64,000 bases of DNA from Eublepharis macularius (lineage: Eukaryota > Chordata > Lepidosauria > Squamata > Eublepharidae). The notes beneath the pieces are model-generated. The model was not told where the DNA came from and ran no database searches. It saw nothing but the letters and a program-made list of their open reading frames with translations. Both the position numbers and the translations under genes were made by a program. Within the stretch, counting starts at the first letter, position 1. Every line of letters begins with the position of its first letter. The DNA lies in contig NC_072801.1 of assembly GCF_028583425.1 (NCBI RefSeq), positions 9,568,001 through 9,632,000 on the forward strand, read 5' to 3'. Shown here one piece after another: positions 13,950 to 28,300 of the stretch.

Positions 13950-16900
13950 CGGGGAGGTAGTTGTGAATTTCCTGCATTGCGCAAGGGATTGGACTAGATG
14001 ACCTAGATGGAGGTCCCTTCCAACCCTATGATTCTATGTGATCTTTGAAAAGGACCATCCAGGCTAGAGATTAAACCATTGTTTGTTCAGGCAATCCAGG
14101 GTTTGAGTGAGTATTTGTGAGCTGAATCTTGGTCCCACAAACTAACTCTAATTAAAATAAACCATTGTTCAATTATGTCTACTGAACCATCTGTATAGGG
14201 ACAGACTGGGTATGCTTTACAGGGTCCAAAGCCAGGGCTGTATTATCCATAAGGCAGACTAGGCTGAAGCCTAGGGGCCCCGCAGGGACTAGGGACCCAT
14301 CCATCTTTACACCCCCACGTAAATTACAATTAATTGATTCTCCTAAACAACCTCTATTAATAAGGTAATGAACTGCTTTCTTATTGAAGTGAAACACATT
14401 GGTCGAATCCACATTACTCATTCTAAGTCGCATGTTCCCCGCATTCCCCACGCAATCCCGAGTGCCGGTCACATTACCTCATTAAACAGACATATTTCAT
14501 TCGCATTTCTCCCGAATATGTGGTCACAGGTTTTCAACGGGAGTTTCACGGTGGCCGTGAACGGGCCAATGCGCAATTTACTCGGTTTTTTTAAAAACCA
14601 CCCCCCCTTCCTGTCTCTCCGGCCGTTCTGAGAGTTCCTATTGGCTGATTCAACTTGCAAGTGCTCCGCATTCTGCAAAAGACTGTTTTTGACTTCATAG
14701 CATTGGATTTATTGATTTTGCTGTTTCTGAATCAAATCTGGTAGTTTGAAGAATCGTTTTGGGGTGAATCCATCCTCAGAACGGACTCGCGAAACTTCCT
14801 TTTTAACTGTTTTTTATTTTTTTTTATTTTATATTACTGTAATATCGAAATTATGAAATATTGAAATAATTACACTCCAAGGAAGTGAAACTTCAGTAAA
14901 ATTCAGGCACTGAACTGTCTTGCATAGGAAATGCCCACGAAAGCTTCCCACATGCTTCCAAATTTCCAAAAAAGAAACGGGAGAGAGCCATCAGTGCTGT
15001 CAGTGGGGGAAAGAGAGGCATTATTATCTTCAATGATGTTTCTTTATAAGGCAAGATCGAAATAACGGAAAAGTGCACTCAAAAAAATAAAAAAAATGGG
15101 CGGGGAAAAAAAGGTCCCGCCCAAAAAAGCGGTTTTCGAGCGGCTGTGTGACCGGAGGGACGCGCAAGAAAGACGGATTGGAAGCAGGAATGTGAACGAA
15201 GCGGAAAAAATTGCGGATTGGAGGCAAACAGAAGATATCCGATAAACATGCGGGTAATGGGTGAATGTGGATTCGACCATTGTCTCTTATATTAAAACAA
15301 TTATCCACAAATTATATATTTTTAATAAATAATAAAAATATTCACTTCACAATATTACAGCATTGAACAATTATACCCCCAAAACATGCTTTGCGGAAGA
15401 ATTCTACTCATGCAATAAAAATATTTTTAAAATTGCAAATAGACTTCTTCAGGAGACCCACAAAATGGATATAGGGCTATGTACGGCGGTCTAGTACCTA
15501 CTATACCAGGATCAGGCTGTCAGCTGTAGTGGGGTGGAAGATTGAAGTGCCGGAGGGGGCCTGAAATACCTGAAAGCCTAGGGGCCTGGCCATGGGTTAA
15601 TATGGCCCTGTCGAAAGCTCCAGGGTGGCCTAACTGAGGTTGCGAACCCATTACCACAAATATATGTTTGTTTCAATTCAGTAATAATATAGAAACCTTT
15701 CTTTCAGGACAGTTACAGGAATGGTTTGTATATGGGGTGGAGCAGTTGTGTGTTACAAATTTTCTCCCAGGATGTAGGCTTGTGCCCTACATCCATGCCG
15801 TCCTATAAGGAACAACTAAGCAGGTTGCTGAAAATTATCCAGTGGTTCACTTCTTAAACAGCTCATGGAAATAATAGCTCAGCACTAACCACTGTGATGG
15901 TGTAGTGGGTGCTGGGTATGGATGTGGTAAAGGTTTCACTTAGCTACGAGACCCACTGGGTATCCTCAGGCAAGCTCCCCTACCTCTCTCTCAGGGCCAA
16001 GCTACAAGTGACGAATGACACTTGAACGGCAAGTGTATTTCTCCCTGTTCACTTGACCTCCACTCAATCCACTTGCCATTCAAGTGTCATTCGTCACTTG
16101 TAGCTTGGCCCTCAGACTCCCCTACCTCACAAGGTTGTTGTGAAGTTGTAACAGTGCTTGGAGGAAGGGCTGGATAGAAACATGGCTGCAACCTCTGTGG
16201 CACGTCTTTGGCTTAATGTGGAGTCACTCTGATTAGCACCTCAACTGCAAGGGATGGATGCTTCATTTTTAAAAAAAATGCATGCTAAGATTCTGGGCAA
16301 TTAATGGGGCTATTTAGCCAGCTACACAAAACCCTGTTCACACAGCGCGTGTGGACCCAGCAGTGTCCTGTGGACTCTTAAGTTGTGCCTCAGATAATGG
16401 GTGAAATATTTACTAGTTCACAAAATACTCCGTAAACAACTTAAAGTGATTAGTACTCAGCTTGTTGGCGAAGTAGGGAATTGCTTGTTCCCCTTACAGA
16501 GATGAACAATCCATTCCAATCTGGCACCATAGTGCGGCTGGTAGAGCCAGGAAAGAATGACTGAAAGGTTTTGGGGTATGACTAAACACTAAAAGACAAA
16601 GGATAGATCCAGAGTTCTGTTGGTCTGGAGCCTAGAATTCTGCTCACCTCCTCCAGAAAGCCTCTTTAAAGGAAAGGAGTTGCATTTGTGAAAAGATCCC
16701 TTTCCAAGATCAGGTGAAAACTCTACATTTTTTACATGTACCTCTAATCATTTTTTTTAATGTATAGCAGAGCTAAGATTGGAATTGGATCCCTGTTCAG
16801 CATACCTATGATGGAAAACCTGTGTTATATTGATGCACAATACAGGAAATGACCATTAGAGCCATTATTTTTAGAAGTGTTTAGTATGGGAGATCTGGAT

Positions 16901-19900
16901 AAAAATCATCTCTGCCATGGATTTATTCATCAAGCGAATTAGCATTTCTTGGCCTAAATTTGTTGCCAGATGAACAGCGCAAGCCTACACAGAGTTACTG
17001 CCAGGGCTTTTTTTCAGGGGGAACGCGAGGGAACGGAGTTCCGGTACCTCTTGAAAATGGTCACATGGCTGGAGGCCCCACCCCCTGATCTCCAGACAGA
17101 GGGGAGTTGAGATTGCCCGCAGAGGGCAATCTCAACTCCCCTCTGTCTGGAGATCAGGGGGCGGGGCCACCAGCCATGTGACCATTTTCTCCGAGGGCAA
17201 CCCACTGAGTTCCATCACCTCTTTTCCCAGAAAAAAAGCCCTGGTTACTGCCATCTAAAACCACTGAAACTGGCAGGTTTAAATGGGAGCAACTCTGTAC
17301 CTAGGATTGTACCATAAACCAAGTGAAGGGCGGTTTGGGAAGGGGAAGGTGGCTTAAAGGAGAGACCAGATAATTGGGCCAACCTTTGGGCTCTGGCCAC
17401 CCGCAATTGACAGGCCTCAGCCCTGAACTCTCCAGGGTCTTTCATGACCCCTTCAGTAACTGGAGATGCTAGGGTTTGAACCGGGGACCTTCTGTGTTCA
17501 ATGAAGTTGCGCAATAATTATGAACCCAAGAAGCTACTTTGGGTCACAGAACTCAGCCTCCGCCTCTGTTCTCCCGTAATGCATCTCCAGGGTGAGAGGA
17601 GGTTTTCCTAACTCTTGATCTCTGAGGTCCTTTTAACTGGAGATGTTTGGAGATGAACCGAGTGCCTTCTGCTAAGGGATGGCCCTTTCAGGTGTAAGAA
17701 GACAAGCCATTCCGCTAACGATAGTTTGCTCCGTGTGTGGCTGACCTGTATTGGCCTGTCAGGCAGAGAAGGGATCTTTGCTACTCTCCTGTCTCTACAT
17801 TTCTGACGAGGTACAGAAGAGTGGAGAAGCACATTCGGCCTCAGGCCTAAGTCCAACTGCCCTTTGTGGGGGGAATTGTGGGTGCCGCTGGTGCCCAATA
17901 ATCTGTACATGGAACCTACCCAATAGCATCATAGGGTTGGAAGGGTCCTCTAGGGTCATCTAGTCCAACCCCATGAACAGTGCAGGAAATTCACAACTAC
18001 CTGCCCTTTCCCCACACAAACCCAGTGACCCTTACTCCATGCCCAGAAGATGGCAAAGCACCCTCAGGATCCCTAGTCAAACTGGCCTGGGGAAATTTGC
18101 TACCTGACCCCAAGATGGCGATCAGCCTGGGTATGTAAGAAGGGGCCACAAGAAGTAAGCACTGGTGTAACCCTTCCTGCCCTCCCCTTCATGATCTGCC
18201 TGGGTTCACAGAATCAACATGGCTGTCAGATGGCCATCTAGCCCCTGCTTAAAAACCTCCAAAGAAGGGCCGTTTCCAGACGGCTTACCTGCCTCCGGAA
18301 CGTTGCGCCATCTTGCGGGGAAAACGTGAAATATCACGTTTTCTCGCATGAGTTTTGCGCGACGTCACGCGAGAAACTCACGCAAGAAAACGCGATATTT
18401 CGCGTTTTCCCCGCAAGATGGCGCGACGTTCCGGAGGCAGGTAAGCCATCTGGAAATGGCCAAGGAGAGCCCACCACCTCCCGAGGAAGCCTGTTCCACT
18501 GAGGGGCCGCTCTAACTCTCAGAAAGTTCTTCCTAATGTTTAGCCGAAAGCTCTTTTGATTTAATTTCAACCCACTGGTTCTGGTCTGACCAGAACCACA
18601 TGAGCTTTTCCTGTTTCCCACAAGTAGCAGCCAGTGAACAGAGCAGGGTGTGGGTGTGCTGTTTTTTCCCTAGTAGATATTATGAGGGAGGTATGTGAGA
18701 GAGGGGAGGCTTATGTCCAAATCAACCATGTATTTCCCCATAATTGAGAGTTCAGACCCTGAAAACATATCTCCTGCTGCCCACTCTTGACCTATGTGCT
18801 TTCATTGAAAGGTGTGCAGATTTCCTATGCACGTACAGGTTTATGCTCTCCCCCCCAAAATATCAAGGAGAGAGCCCGATATGTTCCTCCTTTCCAATGA
18901 ATTAAGCAGGTCATGGGCAGAACTTGCTACCACCTTGCCCCCTTACATATTTATTTTGGCTGAAAACATTGTATGAAAATCCCTAGCAGGAAAAAGAGAA
19001 ACGTTTCTTTTCTCAGTGCACAAGGCCACAGAACAGAGCTCTTGCACCTGCTAGTCTTTTTCTGCAGTTTTTTTGCAGGCAAAGCATTTCATGAATGGTT
19101 GAGGGAGACCAGACTGGAGCCAGTTTGGTGCAGCGGTTAAGAGCGGCAGGACTCTAATCTGGAGAACTGGGTTTGATTCCCCACTCCTCCGTTTGAAGCC
19201 AGCTGGGTGACCTGGGTCAGTCACAGCTCTCTCAGAGTTCTCTCAGTCCCACACACTTCACAAGGTGTCTGCTGTGGGGATAATAATAATATATTTTGTA
19301 AACCACTCTGAGTGGGCATTAAGTTGTCCTGAAGGGCAGTATATAAATCAAATGTTGTTTTTCTTATTATTATTGACAGAGGCCTACCCAATACAAGGTT
19401 TCCCAAGGTAATTTGAGGAGTGACACTAAAGTTGGTGGTGTGGGAAGTTGGCTGAGCTCCCTCAAAGCTTTTTTGTTTAATCTGGGAAGTCTATAGTAGG
19501 CTTGTAATAAGGTTGCCAACCTCCAGGTCATGGCTGGAGATCACCTGGAATTACAACTGGTCTCCTCCAGACTACAAAGATCAGTCCCCTCGGAGAAAAT
19601 GGCTGCTTTGGAGGGTGGGCTCTAGTCTATGGCATTACACCATGCTGAGGTACCCTCCCTAAATGGCACCTTCTCCAGGCTCCAGCCCCAAACATCCAGG
19701 AATTTTCCAGCCTGGAGCTGGCAACCTAAGCCTTTACCTTAATAGTGGAGCTATTACCTAGAGATCTCCATCTTCATAAGCCTGTGCCAAGTTAAACCCA
19801 GTGCTACTCTCCCATTGCAAGCTTCCTGTTGTAGAGGCTGACAAGGGGAGAGCTGGGAAGGGAAAGAGAGAAAGTAGGAACCAGTGTGGTAGAGCAGTCA

Positions 19901-22900
19901 GAGTGTCAAACTAGGATGTGGGAGACTGAGGTTCAAATCCCACCCTGCCACACAACTGCCTGGATGACATTCAGTTGCTTTGAATCTAGCCTGTCAGGGC
20001 TGTTTGAAGGATAAATTGGAGGAAGGGAGAACTACGTATGAGACCCTGAGCTCTTTGGAAGAAGGGCGAGATCAAAAATGTATTTGATATATTGGCAGTC
20101 GGTGAAATGTGGTGGATGCCTAAGAGCAGCCAGTGGCCCATCTAGTCCAGCCTCTGTCTCACAGATTGGCCACCCAGTTGCAGAAGGGGCTCCTCGGTAG
20201 CACTTCCGTTAGTGTATGCACAGCTGGGGAGATCCAGGTTTCAGTCTGCACCCAGCCAGGAAGGTCACTCGATGACTTTGGGCCCGTAACCTACTTCATG
20301 TTTGCTTGGCAGCCACTAAGAATGTTCTTGTTGATCTGTAAGTGAGGCCAGCCTTTTTAATCCAGGTGCTCAGGTTTTGCATTCGAGGGTTTTCTGGTGG
20401 ACAGATGCCTGCAGCAGGCCAAGGATTCACTATGCTTGGAATGTGATTGAGTGAACACCCCTGGATTCCATCTTCAAGTGCCTTTCATACCTGTGCACAG
20501 GTGTGAAACCTGCAAGGAGTTAGTTGGTCAGGAGTTTGGACAGGGGATGGGGAGTGACAAAGCACAGTGGTACAGAACAAGGAGTCTCTGTAATGGCTGG
20601 CATGTTGGATTCCTGCTGTTGCAAACCCTTCTTTGCATTCCTCACAATACCAACCCCTAATGAAAAACCCATCTTCTTCTGCCTCTTTGACAAGCTACAT
20701 CTCCTGGAGCCAAAAAAAACCTGGGGACTTTCCCACAAAGCGCTTCCACGATCATGGTTTTTGTTCCTGAACAGGACTGAGATATTGGGGGTGGTGGGGT
20801 GGAGGGAAAACAGTCAGTTATTAACCAGACGAACAAATGCTTTTTGCAAATATTGATCTACCTGGGCAGGTGTGTTGACAAAGTGGCTTGAAAAGAATAA
20901 GATGGAATTCTTTTATACAAAGTTCAGTCTGAGGTTTGATCAGAGTTATTATTACATTTTTCCCTTGTTTGAGTGAGGAGGGGTGAAGATTGTCATGTGG
21001 GGGGGAGGGGGGGGTAAGTTTAGGAAGCCAAACCTCACAGACTTCATTCAGTGACATCTGCCAACAGCAATAAACCCAATGTGACTCCATGAATCCCCCC
21101 CCCCTTTTCTGGTACAATCACACCTATTTGCATTCACAAACAGCTCTAGATGCTGCCTTTTCTCAGTATGCTCCTTCTTGCTCTTTAAGAACCAGCACAG
21201 AGAATCTGTTGGGGCTAGAGGAGGGCACAAACTAAAGTTCATCATGAACCAAGCCGTTTTTTGGTTCGCGAACCGGCGGTTCGTCAGAGGGCATTTCTGA
21301 TGAACTGCGACGAACCGTGACAATTTTTATGCCAGTTCGTTTTGTTCAGTTTTTGGTTCGTCACTGCAGACAGCCTGGTGCTGATCAATCAGTTTCCTAG
21401 GTAACGGGGGGATGGGAATGGGCTTTCTGCAGACCTTCTGCTGCCCCAGAAGTGACATATTCACGAATCAAATGAACCAATTTGTGAACCGGCCAATTTC
21501 TTGCTTGTTCATGGTTCGTGAAACGTGACAAACCACAAACCGCAATGAACTGCCGTTTTCCCAGTTTGTGCTCACCTCTAGTTGGGGGCTTTTCATTGAT
21601 ATTTGTCCGGATGATGGATCTGGACAAATTTAAACTGGCTTTGTTTTAAACTGGCTTTATAAGCTTTGTTTCTTTCCAGAGGCCTGTGCTTGTTTGGTTT
21701 CTGAATTTGAGGGTCTTCTCCCTCCCCCAACTTGTTGTTTGGCTCAAATAATTTTTATTAGTTTATTTAATTGTTGTTTGGTTTTATTTTTCTTCTCTGC
21801 CTTACAGTCATTATACTGAAGGACCAACTGTTGGTTTTCTAAATGAGTAACAGACAGAGCAAGCAACTGACCTCTTGCAAAGCTTATCTTGACTGAGCTC
21901 TTACATTGTTTTCCAGCATTACTTCACTGCAGGAAAGGTTGGAGAACTCTCCTGTGCAAAAGGGGTCTTCGTTGTGGGATGGATTTATATATTTATTTCA
22001 TTACTTGCAGAGGTGATACCTATGCCTAAGTTCAGCTGCATTGTGCTGTTCTCAGTTTCAGGGAAACCAATAGACTATAGGCAAGAGTCAAAGGTGAGAG
22101 GAAGGAAGATAACCTATAATCAAGAATCTGTACTGTTGAAGGTTACAGAGTTAGATAAGGTACAGACCAGGGTGATTGAAGTGACCGTGGAGTTGAAACA
22201 CACTCCAGCCAAGGGCACAGACTTCAAGCCTTCTTGGTTTGGGGCAGGGTATGTAAGTTGTGCTGCAAGCCTAAGAATGCTTTCCTGGGATTAAGCCTCC
22301 TTGAGTAGACTTGGCTCGGATTCAGACTAGACTGGGTCAGGATGCCTCTGTCAGGATGCAGTCCTATGCCTGCCCAGCTGGGAGCAAGCCCCACTGAATT
22401 CCATGGGCCTTATTTTAAGCAGAAATATGCACAGGGCCAACGTTCATTAAATTAAGACACTTCATAATCACAGAGTTGGAAGGGGCCATACAGACCTTCT
22501 AATCCAACCCCCTGCCCAATGCAGGATGAACCGAAAGCATCCCTGACAAATATTCATCCAGCCTGTGAGGGGGAGCTCACCACCTCCCTAGGAAGCTGAT
22601 TCCAAATTTGAACTACTCTGACCATGAAAAAGTTTTTCCTACTATCCAGCCGGTACTTTTCTGCATGTAATTTAAGCCTGTTGCTTCGGGTCCTATCCTC
22701 TGCTGCCAACTGAAACAGCTCCTTGCCCTCCTCCAAATGACAGCCTTTCAAATATTTAACAAAAGCAATCATGTCCCCCCTCAGTCTCCTCTTCTGCAAA
22801 CTAAACATTCCCAAGGCCCTCAGCCTTTCCTCGTAGGGCTCAGCCTCCAGACCCCTGATCATCCTCGTCGCTCTCCTCTGCACCCTCTCGATTTTGTCCA

Positions 22901-25236
22901 CATCCTTTTTGAAGTGAGGCCTCCAGAACTGCACACAATACTCCAGGTGCGGCCTGACTAAGGCAGTATAGAGAGGGGCTATGACCTCCTGTGATTTTGA
23001 CGCTATGGCCCCTTTGATACAACCCAAGACTGAATGCCTTTTTTGCCACTGCATCACACTGACTGCTCATATTTAGTTTACAGTCCACTCTTACTCCAGG
23101 ATCTCTTTCACATATACTACTACCCAGAAGTGTATCCTCCATCCTGTATTTGTGCTTCATACTTTTGTGGCCCAGATGTAATACTGTGCACTTATCTATG
23201 CTGAATTGCATCCTGTTCACAACCGCCCACTTCTCCAGGGTATTCAGGTCTTGTTGAATTTTAACTCTATCTTCTTGGGTGTTTGCCGCTCCTCCCAATT
23301 TGGTATCATCAGCAAATTTAATGAGTAGCCCGTTTACCCCTTCATCCAGATCACTGATAAAAATATTGAAAAGTACCGAGCCCAAAACTGAGCCCTGTGG
23401 CACCCCACTGGACACCTCCCTCCAATCTGATGAAACGCCGTTGACCACCACTCTTTGGGTGCGGTTCTCTAACCAATTCCGTAACCATGGAACTGTCCTA
23501 TAGTCTGATCTGCAGTTTTCCAGTTTACCCATCAAAATGTCATGGGGAACCTTATCAAAAGCTTTGCTGAAATCCAGGTAAATCACATCGACAGAGTTCC
23601 CACGATCCAGTAAGCTTGGCACTCAATCCAAAAAGGAAACCATGTTGGTCTGACAAGATCAGTTGGGGACAAAACTATGTTGACTTCCCCAGATGGTCCT
23701 TCAGATGCTTACAGATCGATCCCTTTAAAATCTACTCTATTATCTTCCCAGCAACAGAAGTCAGACTGACCGGCCTGTAGTTTCCCGGGTCATCCTTCCT
23801 CCCTTTCTTAAAGATTGGGATAACATTCGCTCTTCTCCAGTCTTGTGGTACATCCCCAGTCCTCCAGGAGGCCTTGAAGATGATGGACAGGGGTTCTGCA
23901 AGTTCTCTAGGAAGTTCTTTGAACACTCTTGGGTGCATACCATCCGGCCCAGGGGATTTGTATTCGTCCAGTTCAGCCAGGTGCCTCTCCACAACCTGTC
24001 TGTCAATGTCAACTAGCTCCCCAGCTGTCCTGTCATGTCTACTACCATCTCTAGATTTGCTCAAGTTCTTCTGGGAGAAAACAGAGGCAAAAAAATCATT
24101 AAGCCTGTCTGCTTTTTCTATGTCCTCCATCAGAGTTTCTCCTTCCACTCCCAACAGCGGTCCAATTGCCTCTTTTACCTTGCGTTTGCTTCTCACATAT
24201 CTGTAGAAGTTTTTCTTATTGTAGCGAGCCCTCCTGGCCAGACCCAGCTTGTACTGAGCTTTGGCCTCTCTGATGGCTGATCTGCAGTACCTAGTAACCC
24301 TCGTATACTCCTCTTTAGAGGTCTGTCCTTCTCTCCATTTCCTGAACATTTCCTTTTTCTCCCTTAGCTTATTCTGGAGCTCTCTGTACATCCAGATTGG
24401 TTTCTTGGAGCCCTTACCATGTTTCCGTCTTGCTGGGATAGTGAGGGCTTGAGCTTGCAAAAGCTCGTGTTTGAGAATGGCCCACCCTTCACTCGCTCCT
24501 TTCCCTTCCAGCACGCTCCCCCATGGAATGACTCTCATCAAGCCTCTGAGTTCATCGAAGTTGGCCCTACGAAAATCTAACCTACGAGTCTGGCTACGAA
24601 CTTCCTTGGCCCCCACAGCAACTGGAATTCAAGAAGGACATGGTCACTTCCTCCTAAGGTCCCCACCACCTTCACCCCATCTACCAATTCTTCCCTGTTG
24701 GTTAATATTAAGTCTAGTATGGCTGTGCCCCTTGTAGCTTCCTCCACCATCTGAAAAAGGAAGTTATCGGCCAGGCAGGTCAAGAGGTTGCGTGAGTCTT
24801 GTCGCTTTGCTGAGCTTGTCTCCCAGCACATATCGGGGAAGTTGAAGTCACCCATAATTATAAGGTTCTGATGTCTGGATACTCTATCAATCTGTTCAAG
24901 GAGGGCAGCATCTTTTTCCTGGTTAGGCAGTCTGGAATGATGGAGAGATTGGGCAGAGGTTTTTCACCTTCTCTCAGTACTACAGTTTGGGATCACTCAG
25001 AGCCAAACTATACAAGATGCCAAACACGTGTTCTTCACGTGTCAGGTCTCGCAAGGTCCCCTGGGAAGTCTAGTCTTACAAAGAGTGGCAGCTCAATGTA
25101 ATTCTCTGCTGGGGGAAGAGCGATAGGAGAGATTCTGTCTCTCTTGCTTGCAAAAAGCCTCCGCCGGGGTTTTTCGTCTGGGAGCTCAGGATGGGGAGTG
25201 GGGACGTAACAAGAGGCAGGAAATCCAAGGTGGCTT

Positions 25237-25304
<68 letters not shown>

Positions 25305-28300
25305 CCCCCGCACACACTGCTCTTCTCCCCGGCAGAGAATCACATCGAGCAGCTGTTTTTTGTAAGACTCCATTACCCAGGGAACCTTGCTTGACCCAAC
25401 ATGTACCCGGGCCTCTCAGGTAGTTTCTCTTTCAAAGTCAATCAAAGGCTGGCAATCAATAAAGAATACAACTTTTCACAGCACATAATGAACTTCTGGA
25501 ATTCGATGCCACAAGATTTTGGTGTCAGTCGCTGCCTTAGGTTGCTGGCTTTAAAGGGAGAGTAGACAAAGCAGCTTTGCTGAACGCTAGAGCCCACTTG
25601 TGTGGCCAATCACTGTCCTCCGAAGGATTCCATGACTGAGTTCAGCTTGGGCCTTTCAGGTGTAATTCAACTCTTTGTCTATTGTGATAACACCATGTAG
25701 AGTTACAACTACTCGTTCCTAACATCCGAAGCCCACACACAAGCAAAAATAATCCTCTGACTCCTTTGAAATATCCATTTTGCTGTTGATTACTTCCAAG
25801 ACCTCTGAGCTTCAGCTGCCTTGGTAAGAACTCAAACCAGTTCATTTGTTCTGTGAAACCTGAGGTGTTCACCCCTTCACTGGCTTGAGGCCTCAGCAAA
25901 AGGGCTAGAATTTTTTTAAACAACAACAACAATCCAGATAAAGCCATGGCTGTTAAAAGCTTGTACCTCCACGCTGTCCTTGGGATAAAGGGATGGCTGT
26001 TCTCTAAAGTGGACCCATGCGTTCTGTACAGTTTCAAATATCTCTCCATGCATCTGTATCGCTTGGGCAGCAGCATCAGAGAACCCAGGGCTTTTTTTCA
26101 GCCATAACACGGTGGAATGGAGTTCTGGCACCTCTTGAAAATGGTCACATGGCTGGTGGCCCCGCCCCCTGATCTCCAGACAGAGGGGAGTTTAGATTGC
26201 CTTCCACACCACCAAGCGGCGCGGAGGGCAATCTCAACTCCCCTCTGCCTGGAGATCAGGGGGCGGGGCCACCAGCCATGTGACCATTTTCTCCGAGGGC
26301 AACCCACTGAGTTCCACCACCTCTTTTCCCAGAAAAAAAGCCCTGAGAGAACCTCAAAACCTGTCTTTCTGTTACTGAAGATAGAGCAGGACATAGTGGT
26401 AAAAAGAGAGAGAAACAATAACCCTCCCCTCCCCCATTATGAGTCTCCTTTCCCCCATTTTATCCTCACAATAATCCTATGTAAGGTAGGTTGGGCTGAG
26501 AATAACTGGCCCAAATGACCTTATGTGTCAGGGTGGAGATTTGACCCTGTCTCACTCAGTTCCTGGTCTGATGCTTTGTAACACCCTGGCTCTCAGTTTG
26601 CAGCTCGATTACCATCTAGTTGGATGGATTTATGCTCTTGTTAGCAGGCAGGATCCAACAGACAGAGATGGTAACGATGGGGGTAAGCTCCATCTGCTGA
26701 CACCTACCTGTCAGCCAACTTGTAAAAGCACAAACCCTCCATCCATTATGGCCAATCCTGACATTGGCAGCTGGTACCCAATGGGGATGGTGAGCAGAGC
26801 AGTCCAGGGTAGGATGGAGCCAGAGCCAACAGCAGGCAGAGCTAATGCGTTGCAAGGGTTTTGCTCCCTTGCAATGATTCCAGAAAACTAGCAAGTACCA
26901 ATCCCTGGGCTGGTATGAATCTAATGCACCCTTCCCTTTTGCTATGGCATTTGCCACAGCAGCAAGAACACCCAATTATGGAGATGGAGGTGGGATCCTG
27001 CCACAGGAGCCCCCCTTTCCGAATATTTAACTAGTCAGAAAAATAAGACTTATCAGCCAAAGAAGAATATGAGCGCTGCTAGTTTCAGTTTGAACTCCAG
27101 ACTGTCATCTTAAGAACTCCTTCCCCATGTTGCAAAATAGTCGAGAGTCCAGTAGCACCTTCAAGACTAACCAACTTTATTGTAGCCTAAGCTTTTGAGA
27201 ACCGCAGCGCTGTGGTTCACGTCACCTACTGCCAGGACCTTTTTAACTGCAGATCCCAATAATAGAACCAGGGACCGTCTAGAAGCCAAGCAAAGGCTTT
27301 CCCGCTGAGCCACAGCCATGCAATTTCTCTGCCTGAGAGAGTCCCTGATGGGTCATTTTTTTTTCTTCCCCTCCCTGGGAAAGATGAAAATTTACAAACC
27401 TGGTCAAGTGGGTTCTTACAGAGCAGTTGACCAATCAGTTACTGGAGCGCAAGCGAACAGGGAGGAATCCATGTGAGTCTGTTCACTTGCCGTTCAAGTG
27501 TCATTCGTCACTTCTAGTTTGGCCCTCAGGAGGAGCCCTAAGAAGGGACCCCTGCCTGGGGAATGAATGTACTGGCTTGGATGGACTTGTTTTAAAAGCC
27601 CTGTAGGGAGGGACTGCTTGCTTGTAGGGAAGGGTTAAAGAGAAACTGACTACATAGCTGGCAGCCTGCCACCCGCTAGACTGTTTGCTAAGGGGGCTGG
27701 GGACCCCCTGAGTTGGTGGGCCACTGCCCCATTCACCCTAATGGATCAGCATCCATTGGTTGCAATTCCCAAACACCTGTGCAGATGTTACAGCCGTGGT
27801 TACTGAGCATAATGTGTTGAGAGTGCCCTCGAGTCATAGTGGACTTATGGCGACCCCTGGTGGGGTTTTCATGGCAAGAGCCTAACAGAGGTGGTTTGCC
27901 ATGGCTTGCCTCTGCAATCCTGGTCTTCCTTGGAGGTCTCTCATCCAATTACTAACCAAGGCCAACCCTGCTTAGCTTCTGAAATCTGAAGCGATCAGGC
28001 TCACCTGGGCTATCCAGGTCAGGGCAATAATAATAATAATAATAATAATAACTGCACTTATATACTGCTCTTCTAGGCAGATGGGTGCCCAGTGCAGAGC
28101 AGTAAATAAACTCAGTGTTGTTATTATCCCTGCAATACAGCTGGGGCTGAGAGGAGTGGCTTACCCAAGGACCATCTACTAAGCTCATGGCAGTGGGATT
28201 CAAATCAGCAGTCCTGACTGTGCCCTTTGACTCTCCCCTCAACCCACATAAACCTGTATGTATACAATTTGTTCACCTGTGAGTGACCTCATGTGTCACG

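Noticed and set aside
19116-19200. Possible tRNA gene (A and B boxes)
   Set aside because: The sequence does not fold as a complete cloverleaf and is the head of a repeated SINE with a LINE-like tail.
25191-25394. Frame encoding an Arg-Glu dipeptide run
   Set aside because: It is a translation of the (GA)n microsatellite.
27932-28010. Possible 5S rRNA gene on the minus strand
   Set aside because: Only part of 5S is present, with many changes, fused to a Bov-B-like tail, and repeated at 29747-29940; it is a SINE.
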